64,000 nucleotides of DNA from Salminus brasiliensis. Its lineage: Eukaryota > Chordata > Actinopteri > Characiformes > Bryconidae. Within the stretch, counting starts at the first letter, position 1, and every line of letters starts with the position of its first letter. The translations under genes and the position numbers were made by a program. Below are positions 37,886-48,846 of the stretch, piece after piece. The stretch is from positions 32,941,761-33,005,760 of the forward strand of contig NC_132878.1 in assembly GCF_030463535.1 (NCBI RefSeq), written 5' to 3'. Below the pieces are notes generated by a model that did no database searches, had not been told where the DNA came from, and saw only the letters and a list, made by a program, of their open reading frames with translations.

Positions 37886-38065
37886 TAATGTTTGTCTTGT
37901 CTTACAGAATATACAAGCATGAGGTCATCAACAGTTATTTATGGTTATTGTGTACACTCATTTACACTTCTTAGAACCCCTTTACGGGTTCTAACCTTGG
38001 TTTTCCTTTCAGCAGAGGATGGACTCATCCAGGTGAGTAAAAGTATTATCAGCCATCTGATGATA

Positions 38066-38336
38066 ACTGGATCAGCGGTTAGAGCGCCGGGATATCGATA
38101 ACAGGGTTGTGGGTTCGATTCCCAGGCTCGGCAAGCTGCCACTGTTGGGCCCTTGAGCAAGGCCCTTTACCCTCTCTGCTCCCCGGGCGCTGGAGTTGGC
38201 TGCCCACTGCTCTGGGTGTGTGTGTGTACTCACTGCCCCTAACACGTGTGATTGTGTGTTCACTACCAGATGGGTTAAATGCGGAGGACACATTTCGCTG
38301 TACAGTGTACACTGTACAGTGACAAATACGTGCACC
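38066..38336 (+). mobile_element. tRNA-derived SINE
   Basis: Head GATCAGCGGTTAGAGCGCCG with B box GGTTCGATTCC at 38112-38122 is tRNA-like. The body includes a (TG)n stretch and ends TGTACAGTGACAAATACGTGC. The copy at 21817-22034 shares the body. It is not a functional tRNA gene: no cloverleaf with anticodon and acceptor stem can be closed. Confidence 0.88.
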
Positions 38337-38880
38337 TTAAAACAAATGTATTATTTTAACAAGAACAAATGTACCGACACAAGGAAGTGACATTTTTATT
38401 GTTGATACCTGCATACACTGTTAGACTGTATAGATTTTATAATCATAATAATAGGTTCAGTATCATTATATAATGTATACATTACTAAACAGTGTACTTT
38501 ACATATTCATAGATGTTCTCATTAAATGTCACATTATAATACTGCCCAAGCTGCTATTACTACCAGATCAAAGAATAAAAAGGGCTTGTGCTAGAGTCAC
38601 ATCTAATAAGTAAATCAGGTGAAATGCTGGTGGAAGTAAACAAACTCATTCAGTGTTCTTCTTACTGTGTTCTTCCAACCTACATATGACTAACATTACT
38701 TTACTGACAAACAGCATGCTCTGATCACTGACTTTGTGAATGTGTTTATTCTGTTAGTGTTTTGCAAGTTCAGAGCTTGCAAAGAGTTTGGAGTAGTTTT
38801 CTTAGCTGCTTAAGGCTTTCACACGGTGCTATTTGTTTAGATAATAATAAAATCATTAAATAAGAATTCAAATATTCAGT
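38337..38880. other. Duplicon B flank, no gene seen
   Basis: AT-rich DNA matching 14080-14350 in patches. Confidence 0.45.
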
Positions 38881-39185
38881 TGTAATGTCTCCCTCTGCTG
38901 GCCTCAGTGGGGAGCTCATGCACAGCAAGCTCCAGTGTGCAAGGGCTAAGCTCCCTCCCCCGAGGCTCCGTCCCTGTGCTCCTACCAAGCTTCAAGTGTT
39001 TGTGTCTCTATTGTTGTTTATTCTGGTTTTGACCCTCTGTTGTGTTCTCTGACCTGGATTATGGACTTGCTTGAGGCATGCATGCCTGCTTGTTTCCTGA
39101 CCTCTGCATGTCCTGATGATAAATATTGTATTAGCCCTAATAAAGTCTGTCTGCACATGCAGCCTGCCTCAATCCATATGTTACA
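38881..39185 (+). repeat. Probable solo LTR
   Basis: 305 bp opening TGTAATGTCTCCCTCTGCTG and closing CCATATGTTACA, with CTAATAAAGTCTGTCTGCAC near the end. TG...CA ends plus a late AATAAA fit a gypsy LTR. Flanks TCAGT and CCAGT agree at four of five bases. Copy A lacks it at the matching place (about 14290-14310), which supports an insertion after duplication. Confidence 0.65.
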
Positions 39186-40054
39186 CCAGTAGTTGATCTG
39201 CTTCTGTCTATAGGAAGCCTTTGAATTGTGTAATGTATAAGCACAGTGTTTGTGCTGAGGGTGAGATGATATGTTTTATTCTTGCATTTTATTTGGCATG
39301 CCTTCCTTTCTGTGAAATTACATCTTTTTATTTCTCCACATTCCATTTACTTTGATTCCCTGAATGAGCACAGAACATAACAGGGGTATGATGTGTGGCA
39401 TGTGATCAGTTATTAGCTTCTTAGGGATGAACACACCACCACTGAATACAAGCTCATAAGGAATAGCTTTGGATGGGGCCTTTCTTGAGAGCACAGCCTC
39501 TCGATAGCAAGTGGCATGATCAGTGAGGACAAGGATATTGGTCAGCCTAAAGAATCTTTGGCAGTGAGCTTGCTAGGTCTATTCTCTGACATTTGGTCAT
39601 GAGAGAAAGCTGCGTCATGCAGGCTGCGATGAGGTTCACTGGCAGGCGGGGCAGTGCTGATAAATTTCACACCTCAACATTCACAGAGTGAAATCTCTAG
39701 CTAGGGTCTTCTTCGGGCTTAAGAAACCCCTATCAATGGATATGTGCATGTGGACAAGGCTTAAGGACAGTACCACTTATCGTTTGCCATGGGTCTATGT
39801 CAGCCATCCTGGACCGAAATTCTGTTTCTACAGCCAGGACATTTGGATGGATCATTCAGATCTTCAGGCTGGGTGGTGGTGGTGGTCTCATTATCACTGT
39901 CTTTTCTATATTCCCAGATCATTCATTTCAATCGCCTGTTTGTCCAACAGCAATACATGTAGGCCCCAGTACACAATACTGCATGTTCAACTGTTGTAAA
40001 TGGAAGCATAAGCATATTGCATAACCAACACACCACCCTGTGAAGATCACTCTA
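39186..40054. other. Duplicon B flank; unrecognised 103-codon frame at 39688-39999
   Basis: The part up to about 39710 matches 14310-14760. The stretch 39715-40020, with an open frame that has no domain I know, seems absent from copy A. Probably an inserted repeat rather than a gene. Confidence 0.4.
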
Positions 40055-40330
40055 AAAGCACACAAAAACATTGTGGGTTGTCTCAAGTTTGTCCAAGGTC
40101 ACCTGAATGATTTAGGGAAGGGGACAAAAAAATGGAACTTTTAGCACAAATGCTGAACAGTTACTATTGGAGGAAAAAGAACACTGCACACCAACACCAA
40201 AAACTCATCCAAACTGTGAAGCACGGTGGAGAGAGCATCATGTTTTTCTGCCATCATGTTTAGGGCCTGGACACCTTGTGATCATTAAGGCAACAGGGAA
40301 TTAAAAGATGCATCAATGCAGTTTACGTCA
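40055..40330 (+). pseudogene. Ancient Tc1-like transposase relic (partner of 15055-15400)
   Basis: Same decayed phrases in the same order as upstream of gene 1: GTCTCAAGTTTGTCC then CACCTGAATGAT, then AACTGTGAAGCACGGTGGAG and GAGCATCATG. It lies about 0.7 kb before the gene 2 ATG. Confidence 0.75.
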
Positions 40331-40883
40331 ACCTAGACGTTCCCACATTATGTACAAACCAAAGCCAGACTTAGAAGCAGTGCTCTGCTGCCCTTTAGTG
40401 GTGATGTAGGGTACTGCATTATCCCTCTACTATACTATGCTATACAATATAACACTCATTCCAGCATTGCTGGGACTTTAATTAGTGTATAAATAAGGGT
40501 TAAGTTAAATGATTGATGAAGGGTTCCACTTCCAAACCTTCATACACCGAAGGGCCGTCTTTCCAACTTAAATCATAATTTTACTTTTGAAACATGGAAA
40601 CTTATAATAAATAGTTTAGTATAAATATAAACTTTAAAAAACATAGTTGTTGTACATAAATCTTTGTTTGACGTATCTAAACATAATAAATCAAACAGTG
40701 TCAAGACATTGTTTTCTGTTACTTTCTAGATGTCATTTGTTTCATTAGATGGACCATGTGCTCCTTGAGAAGAGAGACTGAAAAGCAACCAACCTCATCC
40801 CCTTTGGAGCTGGATCTGCTGAAACCAGTTAGTATTGTTCTTACATCATTATATCAACATATCTACATTGAGCTTTGAGCTCT

Positions 40884-41022
40884 ACAGTGTTCTCTAAGAA
40901 CTCCAATACACACTGACCAATCCACACTTTCCACACAAAGCCACTCCCACTCTGCTGCTTCCTCATTTCAGAGAAAACGAAACTCTCTCTTTCTCTCTCT
41001 CTCAGTCTGTTAGAGCAGGAAA
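40884..41022 (+). promoter_or_regulatory. finTRIM gene 2 proximal promoter with perfect ISRE
   Basis: GAGCTCTACAGTGTTCTCTA block, CCAAT box at 40917-40921, CCACTCCCAC box (about 40941-40950), ISRE GAGAAAACGAAACT at 40971-40984, a CT-rich tract and the ATG at 41023. The ISRE fits the consensus RNGAAANNGAAACT at every position and stands about 40 bp before the ATG. ISREs bind ISGF3 and IRF factors, so induction by type I interferon is expected. No TATA box is evident. Confidence 0.75.
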
Positions 41023-44000
41023 ATGGCAGAGGCCAGCATTTCAGTAGATCAGGAGCAGTTCATCTGTCCAGTCTGTCTGGATCTGCTGAAAGATCCAGTA
41101 ACGACTCCCTGTGGACACTGCTTCTGTATGGTGTGTATTAATGGCTGCTGGGATCATGAGGATCAGAGGAGGGTCTACAGCTGCCCCCAGTGCAGAGAGA
41201 CGTTCACTCCGAGGCCTGTTCTACGCAGAAACAACATGCTGGCTGAAGTGGTAAAGAAACTGAAGAAGACTAATCTCCAGTCTGCTTCTGCTGCTCAGTG
41301 TTACGCTGGACCTGGAGATGTGGAGTGTGATTTCTGCACTGGGAGAAAACTCAAAGCCTCAAAGTCCTGTTTGGTGTGTCTGGCTTCTTACTGTGAGACT
41401 CATCTACAACCTCACTATCAGTCTCCTGCTTTCAAGAAGCACAAGCTGGTCAAAGCCTACAAACAGCTACAAGAGAAGATCTGCTCTCGGCATGATAAAC
41501 TGATGGAGATCTACTGTCGCACTGACCAGCAGTTTATCTGTTATTTGTGTACGATGGATGAACACATGGGTCACAGTACAGTTGCAGCTGTGGCAGAAAG
41601 GAAAGAGAAGCAGGTGAGAAGTAGAATCCCTCTATAATCAGAATGATGCATAACTATATTAAATGCATTGAGCAGGAAAGTGTTAAGTGAACACATTACT
41701 TATTTGTAATTTGTAACTTAAACATTAACTAGTCAAAGCAGTCATCAATCCACCATCTTTCGGCTTTAATTTAAACCAGAGTTCAAATGCTTTCTCCTCA
41801 GAGTCAGCTAAAGGGAATACAGAAGAAAGTTCAGCAGAGAATCCAGGAGAAACAGGAGAAGCTGCAGGAGGTCAAACAGGCTTTAAGAAGTCTTAAGGTG
41901 AGTAGTGAACAGTGTGACAGTAAGGGGATAAATGTCTAGACTGTTTGGGATTTTAGACAGCTACAGTAGAAGTATAATACTAACAAAGTAATTACTTATT
42001 TAGCCAAGATATGAGATAATGGACTGAACCAAAGCATATACAAGACTATATAGTCAAGAAATATCCCTAATAATAGTAGCAGATCAGGAATTTACAATGT
42101 GGAATGCCTTTCTTTACGTTTCTTAACCACATATGAGCTTTAATACAAAAATCTCAATCCTAAAAGCTTAAAAGCAGGTTAACAGGCAACAAAGACGCAA
42201 CAAGGATCAAAATCACCAGGGTGGCCTTGGAGAATATTTTCACACTACAATGGAAATCCACCTATTCAGCAACTTGGAGAAAATTTTGTTGGAGACATGT
42301 GATCCGTTTTTTATGTTTTAACTCCAATGCAGACTTTACAGGCAAGTCAGTATGTTGGAGTCAATGTGGTTCACAAAATGCTAATCACTACCATATCTTC
42401 TGGGAATGCCCTATTATAAAAATATATACAATGGGGGAAAAAAGTATTTAGTCATTCACCAATTGTGCAAGTTCTCCCACTTAAAAAGATGAGAGAGGCC
42501 TGTAATTGACATCATAGGTAGACCTCAACTATGAGAGACAAAATGAGAAAAAAAAATCAGAAAATAACATTGTCTGATTTTTAAAGAATTTATTTGCAAA
42601 TAATGGTGGAAAATAAGTATTTGGTCACCTACAAACAAGCAAGATTTCTGGCTGTCACAGACCTGTAACTTCTTCTTTGAGAGGCTTCTCTGTCCTCCAC
42701 TCATTACCTGTATTAATGGCACCTGTTTGAACTCGTTAACAGTATAAAAGACACCTGCCCACAACCTCAAACAGTCACACTCCAAACTCCACTATGGTGA
42801 AGACCAAAGAGCCGTCGAAGGACGCCAGAAACAAAATTGTAGACCTGCACCAGGCTGGGAAGACTGAATCTGCAATAGGCAAGCAGCTTGGTGTGAAGAA
42901 ATCTACTGTGGGAGCAATAATCAGAAAATGGGAGACCTACAATCAGGGGCTCCACGCAAGATCTCAGCCCGTGGGGTCAAAATGATCAAAAGAACAGTGA
43001 GCAAAAATCCCAGAACCACACGGGGGGACCTAGTGAATGACCTGCAGAAAGCTGGGACCAACGTTACAAAGGCTACCGTACGCCTCTTCTGAAGTCTGTA
43101 TACAAGAAGGCCGCAAACAGTTTGCTGAAGACATGTCAACAAAGGACATGGATTACTGGAACTGTCCTATGGTCTGATGAGACCAAAATTAAATTGTTTG
43201 GTTCAGATGGTCTCAAGCATGTGTGGCGTCAATTAGGTAAGGAGTACAAAGATAAGTGTGTCATGCCTACAGTCAAGCATGGTGGTGGGAATGTCATGGT
43301 CTGGGGCTGCATGAGTGCAGCAGGTGTTGGGGAGTTACATTTCATTGAGGGACACATGAACTCCAATATGTGCTGTGAAATACTGAAGCAGAGCATGATC
43401 CCCTCTCTCCGGAAACTGGTTCCAGCATGATAATAACCTCAAACACACCTCTAAGACGACCACTGCTTTATTGAAGAGGCTGAGGGTAAAGGTGATGGAC
43501 TGGCCAAGCATGTCTCCAGACCTAAATCCAATAGAACATCTTTGGGGCATCCTCAAGCGGAAGGTGGAGGAGAGCAAAGTCTCGAATATCCGCCAGCTCC
43601 GTGATGTTGTCATGGAGGAGTAGAAAAGCATTCCAGTGGCAACCTGTGTAGCTCTGGTAAACTCCATGCCCAGGAGAGTTAAGGCAGTTCTGGAAAATAA
43701 TGGTGGCCACACAAAATATTAACACTTCAGGAACTTTCACTAAGGGGTGTACTCACTTTGGTGAGTGGTTTAGACATTAATGGCTTATTTTGAGGGAAGA
43801 ATAAATTTACACTGTTATATAAGCTGCACACAGACTACTTTTCATTGTGTCAAAATGTCATTTTGTCAGTGTTGTCCCATGAAAAGATATACTTAAATAT
43901 CTGCAAAAATGTGAGGGGTGTACTCACTTTTGTGATACACTGTATATATATTTATGTGTGTATACGTGAATGCATATAATACTTGACAATGGAATTAGGC

Positions 44001-47000
44001 TTTCATGGTGTAACAATATTTAAATTTGTTAACAGAACTTACTGATTTGAAGGTTTTGTAAAGAAGCAAACAATACCTGTCTTTTCAATAAACATTTAAA
44101 TAATAAAAATAATAGAATCACAGAACCAAAAACTAGTGATGTCACCCTTCTTGAATCTGAAGCTTTGAGGTGTGTCTCAAAAACAACACTTGTTTGCTTT
44201 CTACAATGATTCGTCCGAGGATTAGGAGAAAAACAGAAACAGAAATTGAAACAGAGACATAAACACAAAGACAAAGAGCTGTGGTAAATATATCAGAATC
44301 CCTGCCCAAGAGATTGTAGAAGAATGTTAGAAAATTTTTAACTGTAGATATACCATCAGAATAAACAACCAGCAACAGTGTGAACGTAATAAGAATTACA
44401 TAGTTCCACTGTGCCTTGTTGTGTTCCAAACGTATCCTGACTACTTACTGTTTAATGCATTGTAATAGACTACACATTACATTATTCATCCATCAATACT
44501 TTTTCCTAAGTATTCTGCCCAACCCTGGGTGTTTGTATCCAACTCAGCAAATGATATGTTGAAGACATACACAACAAATAATTTATTTTTATCAGTTGCC
44601 TTTACTGAAACATCGAATGTCATGTTTTTTTTGTTAATGCACTGGTACAAATGCCTTTGTCTACTGTCTACACATAGCACGTTGTAGTTTTGGCCAGCAT
44701 ATGCTGCTAATGTGCACTGTGTCAGTTGTTTTCAATTTCACATTTTTCAATTTTAGTGCTTCAGAAAGCTTTGGTTTGCTGTTAATACAATATACTATAT
44801 ATTTATATATACAGTAAGTCAACTAGAGTAACCTCTTGTGTCTTGTGTGTGTGTGTGTCTGTGTGTGTGTCTGTCCTAACAGAGCTCTGCACAGGCAGCA
44901 GTGGATGACAGTGAGAGGATCTTTACTAAGCTCATCCGCTTAATTGAGAAAAAGCGCTCTGAGGTAACAGAGCTGATCAGAGCTCAGGAGAAGGCTGAAC
45001 TGAGTAGAAATGAAGATCTCTTGGAGCAGCTGAAGCAGGAGATCACTGATCTAAAGAGGAGACACACTGAGCTGGAGCAGCTTTCACACAAAGAGGATCA
45101 CATCCAGTTCATCCAGGTAACAACCACCCTAACCTAGGTAAAATTCAAACTTTGCATTTATGAGAAATCAGAATCAGGTCATATTCTCTCACTGGGACCT
45201 ATTAGCCATCAGCCAGTGTTAATGACTAATGCAATTAGGAAATTGGTCACCACATGTAATCACCTTTACCCTTCCTAAATTATAGGTCTGTGCATTTTTT
45301 AGGCAAAGGTTATTTAAAACAGGTGCCAAAGGGGAAGGGGTTTTTAAATAAAATTAAATTGAAAGCTTTTCACTTTTCCACTTTTGCTATGCCTCGTATG
45401 TTTTAAGCATGTGACAACCATAATATCTAGCAAATCTTTTGTTTTGTTTTGTCTTAATCTTAGTGTTTTAGAAAATTTTGTAAAGATCCATTTTTTTGTT
45501 AAATGTTAAGCAAGAAATACAAGGATTCTATTGGTAGACAGAGTAGTCACTTTTCTCTGACCCATAAATGGTCATAGAAAACATGGCATGCATGTGGAGG
45601 ACAAAAATATTGGAAATATCAGTGTCCCAAGGGGCAAGGTTACAAGGTCCCCACCGCTACCTAAACCTGAATTTAGTGCAAAAACATTTTCTTGTTTTAT
45701 TGAACGGAATTCTCATTACATGGTGCATATTACCTTAGCAGTGTTGAGGAAGGACATGAGGGCCTCTAGCTAGACGTTAAGCATTTGTTTTGTTTGCTAT
45801 TCCTTTTGGAAAATGCTTCCCACTGCTTTTTTATAAGCACGAGGAACATATTTAAAAGATCATTTGAAACACTATTGCAGAGTATACAGAAACACCATGC
45901 TGAAAAGTTTTACTCTTTAGGACCATTCCAAGACCTTTAAATTTTCCCCTTAAACCTCTCAAGTGTTGCTTTAGCAGTATGTTTAGGATAATTGCCCTGC
46001 TGGAAGATGAACCATCCACCGATCCTTCCATTTTGACCAGCTTTTCAGTCCCTGAAAATGAAAAACATCCCCACAGCATGATGCTGCCACCACCATGCTT
46101 TACTGTGGGTTGACTGTGGGTTGATGGCACCAATGACCAAAAAGTTCCATTGTTGTATCTTTTACCTTCTTCCATATTTTCAGGGAGTCTCCCACATGTC
46201 TTTTGGCAAACTCCAAACAAGTTTTCTTATTTTTTTTAATGTGAGCAATGGCTCAAGCCCAGCTCTGTGGAGTGTATGGCTTAAAGTGGTCCAAGGGACA
46301 GATCTCTGCTGTGGAGCTTTCCAGCTCAGCCAGGGATATCTTTGGTATACTTTACTGGCCTCTCTGATTAATGCCCTCATTGCCTGGTCTGAGAAAACTG
46401 CTCTGTGGGATGTGTTTTTGGGGGATATTTTTCTATTACCCAGCCTTGATATCTATACTTCTCCACAACTTTGACCATGACCTGTTTAGAGTCTGCCTTG
46501 GTGTTTATGGTGCTGCCTGCTGGTGGGGCTCCTTGCTTGTTTTGCAGACCCTGGGGCCTTTTAGAACAGGTATATATACTTGATAGTAAGATCATGTGAC
46601 AGATCATATAATACTTGCAAACACATGGGCTAATTATAAGATGTCTGAAGGTAATTGTTAGGGGCTTTGTAGCAAAGGGGATGAGTATGTGTTTTTTCAG
46701 TTTTGTGTAGATTCATTACATAAAATCCAAATAAAAATCAGTAATACAACAAAATAGGAAAAAGGGGGTGAATACTTTCGCAAGTCGCAGTAGGTTCATT
46801 TACTCATTAAATACTGATTAAACACTTTATATGAAAGAAAATAAAGAAAACCTGATTTTACAGCAAAGATCTGACCATGGCACAAACTGCTGATTACAAG
46901 AGCTCAAAAACTATCCATGATTTAGTTTTTCCTTGACCACCATAATGCATTGCTTATAAGAAATCATACAACAACAACAACAACACTTTAAACTTTTTTT

Positions 47001-47719
47001 TTAAACTCACTTTTAAATATAAAAGGACAATGAATATGTAAGCTACATTATTCACTGGTGCCTGCTCATACTAAACTAAATACAAATCTCACTTAACACT
47101 AAACCAGCAGAGAGTCTCTCAATAAAAATGGCCAACATTGTTCTTTATGACAGCCAACCATGCAAAGCCCTACAACTTAAAGCAAAGCATTCATAAAAAA
47201 AAATACACCAACCGTTCATTAGACATCTATCTGCATTACTGTGTTCCCTCTGTAGAGTTTTCAGTCCGCGTGTGTCTCTTCTGGATGCAAGGACTCACCC
47301 AGCATCACTGTCCATCAGCATCTCTCATTTGACAGAGTCAGGAAATCTCTCTCTCTACTGAAAGAGCGACTGGAAGAATTCTGCAATAAGGAATTCCGTC
47401 TAATCTCTCCACTTGGTAGGAAGAATTGTCCTGATGTAAAGCCTTTGGATACCTATAAATGGATACTTACAGCTTTTTTGAATATTTATGCACTAGTAAT
47501 TTGAATGTCATACATTATATTTCAAAACATATATGCTTAACAATATAAAAATGTTGTGAATTTAGGTTATTTCCCCATGTTGGGGAGTAAAAGCTGTCCC
47601 CCACTAAACAATTCCAGTTCCATCATTGGCCTTTATTCACCCAAGTTGATTAATAAAATTGTTCTACTGCATCAACAGTGGAGATTATAACATTGCATCT
47701 GTGTATTAAAACTGGTGTC

Positions 47720-47757
<38 letters not shown>

Positions 47758-48846
47758 AAAAAAGGTCTGACGACTGTTTAGCATTTAGCCAAGTAGACAT
47801 ACCCAGCCTGGTAAAAGCAATGAATGCTAACCACTGGTTTGTAATGACTTTAATGACCTTAACTGGCACCAGCAGCGTGTTACTACTAAAGCCTAAGCAC
47901 CAAGAAAACTAACATTCAGTGCTTAGTAAAAGGCCAACCTGTACAACCTACATGTTTTGTTCAGGTTCAAACACTGAATCAATCCATGAACTGTTACACC
48001 CCTAGTAGCTGATTAAATCTATGAATTTGCATTTAATCTCATTCTTTCTGTTGGATTTCTTGGTTTGCAGCAGTTGCAGCAGTTCCGACGAGTTTACACC
48101 CTCAGCCAAAAACCAGAAAAGATTTTCTGCAATGTATGTGCAACACATATAAACACACTAATCATTTATATTGAAACTTGTGCCCTCTCTTTCCTTATTG
48201 GCAGATTTTGGGCATTGTCTAAAAAATTTTTTGAAATGTGTAAGAAACGAAACCTTTACTAATTCTTTGTTTTATTTGTTTATTTTGTTGTTGTTGTTGT
48301 TTAGATTTCTGCCGGCTGACTCTGGATCCCAACACAGTCAATTATTTCCTCAGGCTGTCTGAGAACAACAGAGCAGTGAGTTTCCATGATGAAACCCCGA
48401 TGACCAGTTACCCTGACCATCCAGAGAGATTCGACTACATTTTCCAAGTGTTGAGTAAGGAACGCATGACTGGACGCTGTTACTGGGAGGTTGAGTGGAA
48501 CATGGGTGGGGGATATGAAGTTTCTATATCAGTGTCATATAAAGGAATCAAAAGGAAAGGAGAGAATTGTGAGAGTGAATTTGGGAACAATGATCAGTCC
48601 TGGAGTCTGGAGTGTTCTTCCTCTCGCTCTCTCATCTTCTGCCACAACAAGATTGCGGTTGCGACTAAGATCTCAGCTCCACGATCCTCCAGAATAGGAG
48701 TGTATGTGGATCACAGTGCAGGAACTCTGTCCTTCTACAGCGTCTCTCACACAATGACCCGCATACACACAGTCCACACCACCTTCACTCAGCCTCTCTA
48801 TGCTGGATTTAAGGTCTATGGAGGGGAAACTGTTAGGTTATGTTAA
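41023..48846 (+). CDS. ftr-like: finTRIM gene 2 (RING, B-boxes, coiled coil, PRY-SPRY), 560 aa
   Basis: Predicted RING E3 ubiquitin ligase; sister of gene 1. Coding exons are 41023-41613, 41802-41897, 44883-45116, 47256-47415, 48074-48133 and 48305-48846. Lengths 591, 96, 234, 160, 60 and 542 nt keep one frame to the TAA. RING reads [14 protein letters not shown] and CPQC; B-box 2 reads [16 protein letters not shown] and HMGH. The coiled coil ends [16 protein letters not shown] has [24 protein letters not shown] and [12 protein letters not shown] and stops right after [10 protein letters not shown]. Intron 2 holds an L1 scrap and a chimeric Tc1, and intron 3 a Tc1 relic, so the gene is twice as long as its paralogues. 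Exon 5 has a tandem acceptor (see findings). Confidence 0.92.
42170..42426 (+). pseudogene. L1-like LINE ORF2 fragment in intron 2 of gene 2
   Basis: The frame reads [20 protein letters not shown] then [21 protein letters not shown]: the Cys-rich C-terminal end of L1-type ORF2 (C-x-C ... H-x3-H-x-FWECP). It ends where the Tc1 element begins. Confidence 0.8.
42429..43942 (+). mobile_element. Tc1-like element with unlike ends (apparent chimera)
   Basis: TA stands at both borders (42427-42428 and 43943-43944). The left end CAATGGGGGAAAAAAGTATT and its about 200-bp arm belong to the Tc1 group with AAGTATTTGGTCACC inner repeats. The right end, GGGGTGTACTCACTTTTGTG then ATACACTG, is not its reverse complement but the end of another Tc1 family. 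The transposase relic runs 42794-43722. Its first part ([20 protein letters not shown]) is like the other IR/DR elements. The last part ([28 protein letters not shown]) is a different subfamily, broken by shifts near 42960, 43140 and 43425. Confidence 0.8.
43943..44882. other. Distal intron 2 of finTRIM gene 2
   Basis: AT-rich, no recognised element apart from a (TG)n run at about 44844-44872 just before the exon 3 acceptor. Confidence 0.5.
45850..46790 (-). pseudogene. Tc1-like element relic in intron 3 of finTRIM gene 2
   Basis: The minus strand gives transposase scraps such as [20 protein letters not shown] (about 46060-46110) and, further out, the N-terminal region in several frames. The right border GGGGGTGAATACTTTCGCAA then GTCGCAG is a Tc1-type end followed by TA at 46791. 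The left end is lost. Confidence 0.75.
47723..47754. repeat. (AT)n microsatellite, 16 units
   Basis: Uninterrupted AT dinucleotides inside intron 4 of finTRIM gene 2. Confidence 0.95.

Noticed and set aside
37998-38040. Short exon-like unit (CAGAGGATGGACTCATCCAG between good splice signals), perhaps the end of a finTRIM exon 3
   Set aside because: Resemblance to CAGAGGATCACATCCAG is short and not supported by the rest of the exon; splice-like signals of this strength occur by chance.
38066-38140. tRNA gene
   Set aside because: Only the promoter boxes are tRNA-like; the cloverleaf cannot be closed and the sequence continues into a SINE body found again at 21817.
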